From Cycas panzhihuaensis (Eukaryota > Cycadophyta): a stretch of DNA of 64,000 bases. The stretch's first letter is position 1. Every line of letters begins with the position of its first letter. The notes below the pieces were generated by a model that worked only from the letters and a program-made list of their open reading frames with translations, was not told the DNA's origin and ran no database searches. Of this stretch, positions 34,546-45,164 are shown in pieces. Position numbers and translations under genes: made by a program. Location: positions 122,767,741 to 122,831,740 of the forward strand of contig CM041465.1 of NCBI GenBank assembly GCA_023213395.1, written 5' to 3'.

Positions 34546-36790
34546 ATGAGCAGAACTTTGGCTAATAAAGCCAAAGCAATGATGCATGCACAAGGACTCA
34601 CTCGAGCTTACTGGGCAGAAGCATTTCACACAGCTGCCTATGTGGCCAATCACAGTCTTACTACAGCAATCACCGATATGACACCCGAGGAGGCATGGTC
34701 TGGCAAAAAGCCTACTGTCAGCGATTTGAGGACTTTTGGGTGCACTGCTTATATGCACATTCCCGACCAGCAAAGGAAGATATTAGACAACCATAGTCTA
34801 AAATGCATCTTTGTAGGATATTCTATTCACAGCAAAGCCTACAAGTTGTATGATCCCATAGGGAAGAAAATGCATCTCTCAAGATATGTCATCTTTGTTG
34901 AAAAAGATCATAAGAAGTTGCAAACGACATCCATGCAACCTCCCATTGACAAAGGTAAGAAGATTGTTGAGGCCTTCCTTCCCTCTCAATCTTCTACACC
35001 ATGTACATCATCTGCACATGCTGGACCATCTACATCAACTGATTTTGCTCCACTTGATCCAAGCACATCTTCTGTTGATCAACCACTTAGACCAGAAGAT
35101 CTTGAGGTTCAAGTTACTTCAATTCAAAAGTTAACAAAATGGTACACACAAACAGTTCAGGACGGCCACATCATTGAAGGAAAACGTCCATCAAAATATC
35201 GGCAGCAGACCAACTATGCACTTATGGCTAAAGTGCTTTGTGTTGATGAGCCTTCCACTTTTGAGGAGGCTTCTAAAAATGAAAATTGGAAGGCTGCCAT
35301 AGATGAAGAAATCCATTCTATTGAAAAGAATGGTACTTGGAATTTGGTTGAATTGCCTAAACACAAACAGGCAATCAGTCGCAAATGGGTCTACAAGACC
35401 AAATTCCATTCTGATGGTTCACTTAAACGGCAGAAGGCCTGCCTTGTGACAAAAGGATTTAAACAAAAAGAAGGCATAGACTATGAGAAAACTTTTGCAC
35501 CAGTGGCAAATATGAACACCATCAGACTCATCTTGGCCTTAGAAGCTCAATGCAAATGGCCAGTTTTTCAGATGGACGTGAAGAGCGCCTTTCTTAATGG
35601 CAATCTTCAGGAGGAGGTATATTTGGAGCAACCTCCCGGTTACAAAGTACAAGGCAAGGAGCATTTTGTATATCGCCTAAAAAAGACGTTATATGGCTTG
35701 AAACAAGCTCCAAGAGCATGGTACTCAAAGATCGATGATTACTTCTTGAGACATGGGTTTCATAGATCTACTTCTGATCCTAATCTGTATATAAAACATG
35801 AAAAGAACCATGTCATTTTTGTTGTCTTGTATATAGATGACTTAGTGATCACTGGCAGTTACACTAAGATGATACACATTCTCCAAGATGACTTGAAAAG
35901 AAGTTTCGAGATGACAGATCTTGGACTTCTCCATTACTTTTTAGGCTTTGAGATATGGCAGCACCAAATTTATATCTTCATCTCCCAAGCAAAATACTCT
36001 TGGGACATTTTGCAGCGGTTCAGGATGCACGACTGCAAACCAACGCCTACACCAATGGAGAATGGATCTAAGCTTACTCTCAATGAGGAAGCTGCACCTG
36101 TAGATCCCACACTTTACCGACAATTGATTGGGAGCCTCATCTATCTCACCAACACTCGACCAGACATTTCATTTGCAGTTAGGATTTGCTCATGATACAT
36201 GTCTCAACCCAATCAGTTACATTGGAATGCAGCCAAACGCATACTTACGTACATCAAAGGCACATTGCAGCATGGCCTTGAGTATGCACATAATGAGAAC
36301 TTCACTCTGGAAGGGTTCTCGAGTTACGATTAGGCGGTTGCCAAGATCGCAAGAGATCAACCACGAGATACTGTTTTTCCCTTGGTTCGTGATTGTTTCG
36401 TGGAGTTGCAAGAAGCAACCCAATGTTACCTTGTCCTCCATCGAAGCAGAGTACAAAGCTGTAGTCAGTGCAACTTGTGAGGCTATCTGGCTATGACGGA
36501 TTCTTGGGGAACTTGGACTTGAGCAAAATCACCCCACCAGGATATACTGCGACAATCAAAGTGTACTCAAGTTAGCCAAGAATCCAGTTTTTCATGCACG
36601 GGCAAAACACATCGAGGTTCACCATCACTTCATCAGAGAGCATGTGCAGAATGGTGAGATCAACCTCTAAATCTGAGACCTCTGAGGAGGAGACACAGAT
36701 ATCTTTACCAAGCCTCTTGGTAAAGAAAAGTTTGTAAAATTCAGAGATGGTCTTGGTGTCCGATTTAACATTGTAAACAGTAAGGGGGGA
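34546..36790 (+). pseudogene. pol of Copia C, integrase end, RT, RNase H
   Basis: 34546-36195 is open for 549 codons: integrase tail (HSLTTAITDMTPEEAWSGKK, FGCTAYMHIPDQQRK), a Ser/Pro linker, RT (NGTWNLVELPKHKQAISRKW, FQMDVKSAFLNGNLQEEVYL, TLYGLKQAPRAWYSKIDDYF, intact YIDDLVITG, GSLIYLTNTRPDISFAV). RNase H (36196-36760) is in several frames: [39 protein letters not shown], then YCDNQSVLKLAKNPVFHARA. The polypurine tract AAGGGGGGA (36782-36790) borders the 3' LTR. Confidence 0.9.
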
Positions 36791-37312
36791 TGTTAAACCT
36801 TATATTTACATGTTAAGGTTATGTACTTTAACTTTTATGTAATATGTGTACTTTTGTACTTTAGGGGTGCCTTATCACTTAAGTGATAAAGTGCACACCC
36901 ACATTCTTTCTAGTGACACAACGTTGTCACTAAAGGGTCAAATGGACCCTCATGCATTTTTGCTCACATGAGAGCCCAAAAGAACACATGTCCTACATGC
37001 AAGGCATGTATCTTGGATGTTTGACACTTGTCAAACATCTAAGGCCTTAGGTCTCTCATCTCACTCTATATAATGAGACCTTTTCTCATTGTCTCATAAG
37101 AGAGTTGGAGCTATATTGTTATGCTGTCAGTTTGCTAATCAAACTGTTTATTCTTTTGGAGGTTGGACCAATTCCAATTCCACACATTGGGTATCATTTC
37201 TCTTGCTCCTTTCATTTTATGCTTTGTCTCTTATGCTTTCTTTCATCTTGAGAATATTATACTTGTTAAGTATTTGTGCTTCTAGAACTAGAGTGATCCT
37301 AGCTTCTAGATC
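36791..37312 (+). repeat. 3' LTR of Copia C, 3'-truncated
   Basis: 522 bp aligning with the first 522 of the 556 bp of the 5' LTR. It ends at AGCTTCTAGATC; the last 34 bp, up to TTCACA, are absent and replaced by Copia A sequence (AACAACAACAC). Confidence 0.95.
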
Positions 37313-37352
37313 AACAACAACACTTTACTGCGACAATTAGAGTACAATCAAG

Positions 37353-37550
37353 CTCACCAAAAATCCAGTGTTCCATGCCAAAACCAAACACATTGAATTT
37401 CAACATCACTTTATTAGAGAAAAGGTTCAAAATAGAGAAATAGATTTTGTCAATTGTCCCCCAAATGAACAAGTAGCTGATATATTGACAAAACCACTAG
37501 GAAAGGATAAATCTCAAATACTTGGAGACAGAATAGGATTGGTTGGATAA
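37353..37550 (+). pseudogene. pol of Copia A, end of RNase H
   Basis: After Copia C the RNase H finishes: TKNPVFHAKTKHIEF, QHHFIREKVQNREID, EQVADILTKPLGKDK, ending at a TAA at 37548-37550. The polypurine tract (AAGAGAGGG) and the 3' LTR follow at once. The codons just before (37313-37352) repeat those at 24932-24971. Confidence 0.9.
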
Positions 37551-37565
37551 AACATTAAGAGAGGG

Positions 37566-37741
37566 TGTCAGAATATAATGTTTTATCCTAGGTCATAAGT
37601 TAATATATCTTATGTACTTTAATGGCCATTAATGCATGTCGGTTACATGTTGGTTCCAAGGTGGGTACAAACCCTAATGGTATATATGTACTAATAATGA
37701 ATCGATTCAATTCTCTCTTCTATCATAGTGATTGTTCAACA
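37566..37741 (+). repeat. 3' LTR of Copia A
   Basis: 176 bp, TGTCAGAATATAATG to GTTCAACA, aligning with 14519-14705. The start TGTC replaces TGTT, and about 11 bp are missing before AATAATGAAT. Followed by the target duplication TTCAT. Confidence 0.9.
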
Positions 37742-37827
37742 TTCATATGTGCATTTTACTATTTGTAAGTTAATGAATACTAAAATTTTTTTTGTCAAAA
37801 GAAGAAAAAAAATAATAATGTACCACA

Positions 37828-38164
37828 TGACACACTCTTTCACTCCACTTCCAACCTTGTTATTTCACAATCAGCATCATATGCATATGGAATAATCAAT
37901 TCAAGAACATTAAATTAAGTTGATCTCTAACAAGGTTCTTTTGGCAAATTCCACGAAACTTCCAAATGGTAGCCTAGTTGACTATCACCATCAGTCTCAA
38001 CATTTGATGAAATTTCTTTAAAATTTCTCAAGCAGAACCTTATATCAAAATAAATTTGATTAAGGCTATACACAGGCATCTGTCATATCGATATGAAGTG
38101 ATTGTCAATTTCAGTTCCTATTTGCAGGCCTTGGAACATTCTATTCAAGAACCGACGTCAAGAT
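37828..38164. other. Host sequence between LINE and element G
   Basis: By the LINE target duplication, this continues the host DNA left of 8687, so it should be GSH2 intron or upstream sequence. No glutathione synthetase exon is visible on the minus strand. On the plus strand about 38005-38163 reads without stops (PYIKINLIKAIHRHLSYRYE, then FSSYLQALEHSIQEP), but I do not recognise it. Confidence 0.45.
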
Positions 38165-38452
38165 TGTTAAGATTCTAACATGGAGAACATTCATCAACCA
38201 CAAGAACAATAACAATAAACACAATATAAACATTCATCAACCACCTTTATATACCAAAGAGGTGGGAGACTATTCAACACAAGTAATGCATGTGGGACAA
38301 ATACCTTTGTCCTGACCAATAGCATTACACCACTAACTTGACTAATAAACTTATATCCTTTTACATAGTATTATAATGACCTTTTGACCCTAAGACTTAG
38401 GACTATCACTTATTATCCTAGGACCCACACACATTAAACATTATTTCTAACA
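38165..38452 (-). repeat. 3' LTR of element G, internally deleted
   Basis: 288 bp against 357 bp for the other LTR. The difference is one block of about 70 bp missing after AACACAATATAA (near 38228), corresponding to about 42681-42750 of the other copy. Elsewhere the two are nearly identical. Confidence 0.9.
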
Positions 38453-38460
38453 CCTCCCCT

Positions 38461-39900
38461 TAATGTTTAATGTTTAAACTAAGGACAATTTGACATACAT
38501 TGACACTTGACATGAATAGACATTAAAGACTACATGACAAGGCGATATGACTATCAACGAGACTCTAATGTACTTTGTCTTCTTTGAATCTCCACCGCCT
38601 TGATCTTGGAAAGGTCTTGAACACCATGTCTTGGGCATGGTCTTGCTCTTCAACCTTGTAGTGTCCTTTACGAGGACGATCTTGAGCTTTGCTTCTTCGA
38701 CTTCATACATAGTTGAGAATCCTTTGACATGCTAAACAAGTAGTGAATGATGGCTAATTCCACATGATCCTGCATGTACTCATCAAAGATATCTATCACC
38801 TGTTTACTTCCATTTTCTTCAGTGCATGAGTGACCAAAAAAATAGATGTTAGCAATATCATCATTATCCAAATGTAGCAATGAGACATCATCATTATCCT
38901 CCCCTGAAGCAATGGATTTATTGAGTCGTGTTCCTGTAATCTGTGTGATGTACCTTGCTTTCTCTGTATCACTCAAAGGGTTCCATGAACTAAGTATAAT
39001 GAGTATTTCTATGATACTCACATGCATATGCTTTCTAATTATGCATACATGGAACATTGTTTCAATATGATTGACTTTCATAATCAGATAACCTATCCAA
39101 AAGGTAATATGAATTCAATAAGCAAGATCTTGATGACGTGGTATCCTCCTTATGTTCCTTTGAAAACAACTTTCTAGTGCCACTCTAGGATATGCTGTTA
39201 TAATTTTGATCTTTTCAAAAATGAGAATAGAGGATGTAACTGAGTTAAGGGAGATCATGGACAGTTTCCAATACATGCAAATCACTGTATGACCTGTCAT
39301 TGTTTGAATTCTTCCTACCAACTTGTCAACACAAACTAGGATAACATTATCCATACCTTTTGTTAGGCAACTCATGTCTCCATGAACTATTATCGGCAAA
39401 GATTGATGTCTGAAATCTTCAGCCTTCAGAGCTGGTTCCTTGATGAGACTTAAGTTATTTGATGGAGTCATGGCTTTGTCATGCTGCTTTTCCCTTTTTT
39501 CTTTCCTCTTCAACTTCTTCCTTTGATTCTTTTCCCTTTCGATTCTCTGTTGCTGCATTTCTTCAGGTCCTTTTTCATTCATACATCGTGGGTTTCCAAG
39601 CATCCTCGGTGAGTCCATATTCGTAGAACACGGATAATAAAGTGATAGGAAGAAGGGAGGTTATCCTTATCAATGGCTGCAAGTATCACGTCAATAACAA
39701 TTCTGTTTTTCCTCTTGAAGATTTCCTCCCCTTCTTCGTAAGCCATTTCAATTCCCATGACTGTTTTCCAAAGTTTCTTTACTACAAATAGACTTTCCAT
39801 CTTAATTTTCCAAAAACGAAAATTAGTTCCAATATAGTTGGGCAAAGGGAAGGGAAGATCTGATAGCCATTATTCATTTTTTTCAGGCAGAAAGGTGATA
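38461..39900 (-). pseudogene. gag remnant and unidentified coding-like stretch of element G
   Basis: 39845-39579 reads NYIGTNFRFWKIKMESLFVV, KLWKTVMGIEMAYEEGEE, the start of a Copia-type gag. What follows on the same strand is not gag: 39618-39115 is Lys/Glu-rich and then reads IIVHGDMSCLTKGMDNVILV and RIQTMTGHTVICMYWKLSM; 39081-38668 contains NPLSDTEKARYITQITGTRL and DDVSLLHLDNDDIANIYF. I recognise no family in these. They look like protein-coding sequence by composition and may be captured host exons. Confidence 0.5.
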
Positions 39901-40199
39901 ATGTCAATTAACTCCATAGTGTATGATCAAAGAATATCCACTTCAACTTAAAAATCAACAAAAGAAGACTTAAACCTGAATACTCAGATCAGTCATAGAC
40001 TGTGAGCCTGATATCTCTTTTCAGCGATGATACTAAGAATGTCAGCTACCAACTCGCTTCAAGATCAACTCTGCCTTCAAAACAGAAGTCACTACAGTCG
40101 ATTCACTTACAGTAATGGTGTCTTCAGTTGACAGATTCCTGCTTCAACTCTGAGTCCTGAACAGATTTAGAAAAAGAGCTTAAGGGTTTGATGACAGCC

Positions 40200-40640
40200 T
40201 CATACACTTCAGATCTTGATAATAATCAGCAAATGCACAGTAAGTGCTAATAACGTCCACAGTATGCAAAGTATCAACAGCAAAAGTGCAGCTCTATCTT
40301 CATGAGTACTGCCTGTTCAGCACTGCCTGCCAGGACTGCTAGTACTGTCCTTATTTCAGCCAGCTGTCAGAACTGTCAGGTCTGTTACCCTTCCAGCCGG
40401 TTTATCACACCACTGTGTTACAACTGTAAGGAAATGACCTCCCCCTGCAATACCGTTTCTATTCACCCAGACCATCAAGATTACCTCCAACTGTGCCAAC
40501 CCACCAGGTGTACTCAAGGACGATCATGCGATTACATTATTAAATTTCCACGGAGATGACTTACCAGCTATGCGTAGGACAGGCATAAGTAAGCAGATCA
40601 CCTATGCGGTCTTTTTTAGATAGTTGAACTAAAAATGACA
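40200..40640. other. Element G interior, unassigned
   Basis: An 85-codon plus-strand ORF (40302-40559), Cys- and Ser-rich, has no recognised domain and no support beyond being open. Nothing else seen. Confidence 0.3.
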
Positions 40641-42420
40641 GTAATTTGAATGAACTACTGTGTTCCAATAATGGCCTTCCCTTGCAAGAGATTACAACGA
40701 ACCTTGTGCCTTTTGGCCCAGACGAATCTTCCTACAATGTTGTATTATAAGTCATTGAAATTGATTGGGATTGCAGATGAATTGGTACACTACTTTAATC
40801 AAGAGCACTTCATAATTGTTTTCAGACTGTCATCAATATCTCTACTGCCAAGTAATCAAACAGGACTGCCATCCATGGATTTGAGAGCAGAAAGGCCAAT
40901 GGACAGTTCCACACATTTATTTCTGCATTCTAATGGATTTCTCACGGGATAAGATAGGCGGCTTTGTATACCTTTACCACGGAACAAACGTCCACTGAGC
41001 CAGATTTTAGATTTCAGAGGACTGTTAACAAGGTAGTTCACCAATTGTCCTCAGCGCCTGAATTGCTGGAATGTACGTGGCAGGACTCTATGTGACAGAA
41101 GAGTAGAGCTGCAGAAGCTATGTCTGTATGCGAAGATTCCAAATGATCAAGACATAGAGCTTTGACCCAATTTCCACCAAGACAGGTCTGTGACAGGTCA
41201 CATCTTCCTTGATAGGTCTGTGATGATGACTCAATGTGTCTCCTTACCAGCAGATTGACAGCCAGGACAAAATATTTACAGTCGGTTGAGAAAACCAGGC
41301 ACAACCAGTCTCAAGGTCACCACAATCTGAACATGGAGTTCTGTAGACATACCAAAGGTGGAAGCCATACAATCAACTAGTCATTTTCCTCGTTTCCCTG
41401 ATCAATGGCCAGTTCCTATAAATCCTGCCGCAATTGCACAGGTAGCTACAGCACAGATCAAAGCATGAGAAGAAGAAGCGAAGGCTAGGGTTGAGGAATA
41501 TCATCAACAACGACCTTAGCAGACTGCAGACAATCTATTTAAATTTGATTCTCAATATGGTTATCAGTAACCATATCAGCAATAGTCACAGCAACTGCCC
41601 ACACTCCAGTGGCAATATCAGCAAGCAGGACAGCAAACAATATTATGCATAGCCAGCACAAAGCTATATCAGTCCCAACAACAACATCAACCTCAGCAGG
41701 GACAGTATGCTCAGAGTTCTTCACACTACCAACAACAATCTGAGAAGGAGATCTTCAATGGCTACATGTCTATTCCACAATATACTCGATCTTAACAAGC
41801 TTCTCTACCATTCGCAGTCTTTTGGTATGCCTGAGGTGAAGTGCACCAGCAGTCTTCAAAGGATACAGTGATGCAGTCTTCAGAGGATACAGTGATGCAG
41901 TCTTCAGAGGATACAGAGGATACAGTGATGTAGTCTTCAGAGGAGACAGTGCTCAAATCTAGTACACAGTTTGGTGTTTCCACTTATGACTGTGTCTTCA
42001 ATCTGGAATTCTGGTATATATTCCTGTTCTTCTCTGAGCTCACAAGATAGACTCAATCATTAGGCTGCGTGCCACAAATTGAAATCAACAACGGCGTCCA
42101 TGGCGACCAATGACGTGCTAATGGAGGGATGACTTAGGGCATCACCACAGATACTACGATGCATGAAGACCGGTGGTTTTGGCGATAGTGACCAAAGATA
42201 TAACATGGATAGTTTGGCTCCAGTTGTAGCTATGGTGTTTAGTAGTGACTAGGGTTTTACAACAGACCCTAACAAGACTTCAACACAGAGGTCTCTTTAT
42301 GCAAACATGCTAATATGAGCAGCTGCAATTCCAAAAACTAGATCTTGACGCCCAATTTCTTCACCTTAAGATAGTTACTCAACAAGCTTATGAGAGTAGG
42401 GTTACCTGGCAAATTTCTGT
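40640..42420 (+). pseudogene. Decayed host-gene-like sequence, antisense within element G
   Basis: The plus strand shows a long coding-like stretch broken by stops and a few frame changes. Readable pieces: NELLCSNNGLPLQEITTNLV (40647-40706), PSMDLRAERPMDSSTHLF, FPRFPDQWPVPINPAAIAQV (about 41390-41450), EEEAKARVEEYHQQRP, a Gln-rich part (YQSQQQHQPQQGQYAQSSS, about 41665-41721), repeated QSSEDTVM units, then QLQFQKLDLDAQFLHLKIVT near 42325-42380. No retroelement motif. Orientation is opposite to the element. The likely explanation is capture of a spliced host transcript; the source gene is unknown to me. Confidence 0.5.
41849..41952 (+). repeat. 24-bp tandem repeat in element G
   Basis: About four units of GCAGTCTTCAGAGGATACAG plus TGAT. 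The third unit carries an extra GAGGATACA. In the plus-strand coding-like frame each unit reads MQSSEDTV. Confidence 0.85.
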
Positions 42421-42616
42421 CATGTAGAGTTGATCACCTTGGAGCTTCACCTTCCCAATCTGAATCCTCAATCTGGCAACTGTTCCACAAATCTCCCTTC
42501 AGCACCACAACGTCCTGCAAACTCTTAAATCTTCATTCTGTCAGCCGCCCTAATGGAGTCTCCTTCCTTCCTCATCTGCACACAAAGGCCTTAGCAAGCA
42601 ACCTGCTCTGATACCA

Positions 42617-42973
42617 TGTTAGGATTTTAACATGGAGAACATTCATCAACCACAAGAACAATAACAACAAACACAATATAATCATAATGTATTACCATAC
42701 TAAAAGCACCAAAGACTCAATATGAGCCTTGATGATGTGATGTCTTTACATACTACCTCAACCACCCTTATATACCAAAGAGGTGGGAGACTATTCAACA
42801 CAAGTAATGCATGTGGGACAAATACCTTTGTCCTGATCAATAGCATTACACCACTAACTTGACCAATAAACTTATATCCTTTTACATAGTATTATAATGA
42901 ACTTTTGACCCTAAGACTTAGAACTATCACTTATTATCCTAGGACCCACACACATTAAACATTATTTCTAACA
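42617..42973 (-). repeat. 5' LTR of element G and primer-binding site
   Basis: 357 bp from TG to CA. TGGTATCAGAGC at 42616-42605 abuts it. Target copy AAGAT follows at 42974-42978. Confidence 0.9.
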
Positions 42974-42978
42974 AAGAT

Positions 42979-45160
42979 GAGCAATAGTACAATTAAAGAG
43001 GTCTTCTAACCAAAAAAATTAACACTACACAAATTTTTAGCAAACATAAATAACAAAAATTTATCAGATTAGGCACATTCTTACGATGCATGACTTAGGA
43101 TGGCACCAACTCAGTCAATGAAATTGGGTAAACAAATAAAAAAGGGAAACAAAACAATATAGCGTATAATTCACTTGATAATCAACCATGATAGATTGGA
43201 GGTATATAAAATTTTGCCTAGAGGCAATTTCCCTTGAATAAAGTTTTCCAGTATTTCTTTAGAGAGTAAGTATGGATCAACAAAAAGGAGTAAACCCACC
43301 TACCTTCGATTTATAAAGTTGGGACCGGATGGAAAGGTTAAATTCAGTCACAAAAGATTTTGGCCTTCTATAAATGGCATAAAATTTGACTCTCAGTGTA
43401 AAATGGAAAAGATGGATGAGGAGAAGCTCACCTATGGTTTCCTCGCACCCTCCTCTTCCCCTAACTGAAGGGCCATCTCTATGGCTATCATATAGCCCAA
43501 TATGGATGCATTCATCCTCCACAAGTAGAGGAGATCATGACCAGCTGGGTAGTAGTGGAAGGAGATCTCACCAAGTGCAGGAGAAAAGGTGAATTTGGAG
43601 GGTAGTTTGAAGCTTTATTTGCAGGTTCTTTAGGAAGCCTGAGATAGTTGCCGTTTCTAAAGTTATGAAAAGTAATGAATATGTGCATGGTTGTTTCAAT
43701 TTCTGTGTGGAATGCGTGGGAGCTAGAGTTTCCTGAGAATAATAGGGCAATCCCACATGTTAGAGTGGCAGTTTAGGCTAACAACTTATGGTTAATGCTA
43801 AGTAGGGATTAATTAATATTAAGCCAAAAGGCATGAATACTAAGAGTTGCAACCATTGGTTAATGCACCATCAGGGATGTTATATAAAACCCTAGGTGAC
43901 ATTTGTAATATGGGTCAACCATATCAAGGAGGATACATCAATCAAGATTGGAAGAAATGTAGTCAACCATTATTCCTTTGTGGCTTTCTTCCCGAAAAGG
44001 TTTTTCCATGTAAATTTGTGTACAGTGTACTGTGTTCTTAGATGTTTGCTTGCATATATATGATCAAGATCCTGGTTCATTAGAAGTGCATGCTTATAGG
44101 TTCAAGTCTTTTCATATAGTATTAGAGTTGAATGGGCATATATAAATGAGGCTACGATTGGGTGGATGTGATAAAATCAAAGGTTGCCCAGCAGCATTGG
44201 TGAGAGCTCTACTTTTAGTGATTTTAATCTTCTTTGACAACGAAAAAAGCGTCACAGTGATGCAATGGTTTATTGAAGAGGTGAAATTCCCCTATCAATG
44301 AGATTTTACCCCTTGTCTATGATAATAAATTAGCATTGGGCACTATTCAAACTGTGTTGGGCTTGTGTTAAAGCTTTTTGGGGCTGGTTTTACAAGTTGG
44401 GCACTCATACTGCCAATTGGTCTGCATTTGAAGGTGATCTCACAGTGGTGGGTTGTGTTGGGCTCATTCTAAAAGTGTTGGGCTCCATTAAAGGTTGTTT
44501 GGACACATTGGGCATTAGATTCTTGTGCTTGGATAGCAAAGAGACTATTGGCACCTTCCATGGGCATGATTAGATCTGTTTCAGGAGTTTTGCAGCTTGT
44601 GGTTGTGGTGTGGTGATGGATTCTATTGTATATGGATGTGTAGATGCTTGTTTTGGAGACGATTCTCTTATTTGAAGGTTGTTGGTTCATCCATGTTAGT
44701 GGGACAACTGTACTTGGAGCCATGTCATGGTATGGGGCCATATGATGGTAAGACATTTGTGGGCATCTTCACATAGATCATATGACTTCTTTTGAGTTGT
44801 TTTGGGCATGTATGAGGTCATGGCTTATGCATCGGTTGTGCGCGTGATTGTGGAGGTGCATCGTTTAAAGGAGAAACTCCAATGATTGAAATACGATGGG
44901 TGACGTTAAAAATGTATAAACTAAAGATTTAAAACCTTAGGTTATGCATATTACATTTTATAAAGTGTTTTTTACCACATTTTAATAGCTGCATGAGTGA
45001 AAAAGTCACATGGGTGTTTTGGGAGAGCCTTTTTTTTTTTTGAGAAAAGTATATTCTCCTTCCAAAGAGCATATTCCATTGTTCAAATTTGACTCTAATC
45101 ATTTGATGTTGAGAAGCAATTGTGTGCAGGTAAAAGTAATTAATTTTGCTGCTACAATCA
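42979..45160. other. Host or unassigned sequence before Gypsy H
   Basis: No recognised gene or repeat pair. On the minus strand 43620-43290 contains two coding-looking stretches (ISFHYYPAGHDLLYLW in one frame, DECIHIGLYDSHRDGPS in another) with a donor-like GTGAGC near 43437, but I cannot assign a family. The 44330-44520 part repeats GTTGGGCT-type words. Part of the right end may already be the Gypsy H LTR. Confidence 0.4.
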
Positions 45161-45164
45161 CATG

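Larger units (their letters stand above)
24972..37312 (+). mobile_element. Copia element C, nested in Copia A RNase H
   Basis: LTRs 24972-25527 and 36791-37312 enclose a leader of about 2 kb, gag and pol. Copia D (27492-32538) interrupts the leader. Without D the element is about 7.3 kb. The LTRs differ at about 15 of 520 aligned positions. The 3' LTR lacks its last 34 bp, and instead of a 5-bp target duplication the flanks share 45 bp (see the separate entry). Confidence 0.9.
14519..37741 (+). mobile_element. Copia element A, host of two nested insertions
   Basis: Short LTRs (14519-14705 and 37566-37741) enclose gag, protease, integrase, RT and RNase H in Copia order. With nested Copia B (17205-22840) and the Copia C segment removed, about 5.2 kb remains, a normal size. 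Copia A and Copia D are relatives: both LTRs start TGTTAGAATATAATGTT and the polyproteins match along their length. The LTRs differ at about a dozen positions plus indels in some 180 bp, so this is the oldest of the four nested Copia copies, consistent with its being the outer host. Confidence 0.9.
8688..37813 (+). mobile_element. Full-length L1-type LINE, split by Copia A
   Basis: A non-LTR retrotransposon present as 8688-14513 plus 37747-37813, about 5.9 kb when Copia A is removed. ORF1 (DUF4283-like domain and zinc knuckle) is followed by ORF2 (endonuclease, RT, a zinc-binding segment, RNase H), the layout of plant L1-clade LINEs. The 3' end is an A-rich tail at about 37796-37813. A 14-bp target duplication flanks it. 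It inserted antisense to GSH2 in an intron. Numerous stops and frameshifts make it inactive. Confidence 0.85.
38165..42973 (-). mobile_element. LTR element G, probably non-autonomous, with captured sequence
   Basis: LTRs 38165-38452 and 42617-42973, target duplication AAGAT (38160-38164 and 42974-42978), primer-binding site 42616-42605, and a polypurine tract (reverse complement of 38453-38460). Of the 4.15-kb interior, only a short gag-like piece near 39845-39600 is of retroelement type; no RT or integrase motif was found on either strand. The 5-bp duplication and Met-tRNA site suggest mobilisation by a Copia-type partner. Other interior parts look like decayed host coding sequence. Confidence 0.85.

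Noticed and set aside
39115-39618. Lys/Glu-rich stretch as a named chromatin or ribosomal protein
   Set aside because: Composition alone does not identify a family, and no diagnostic motif is visible.
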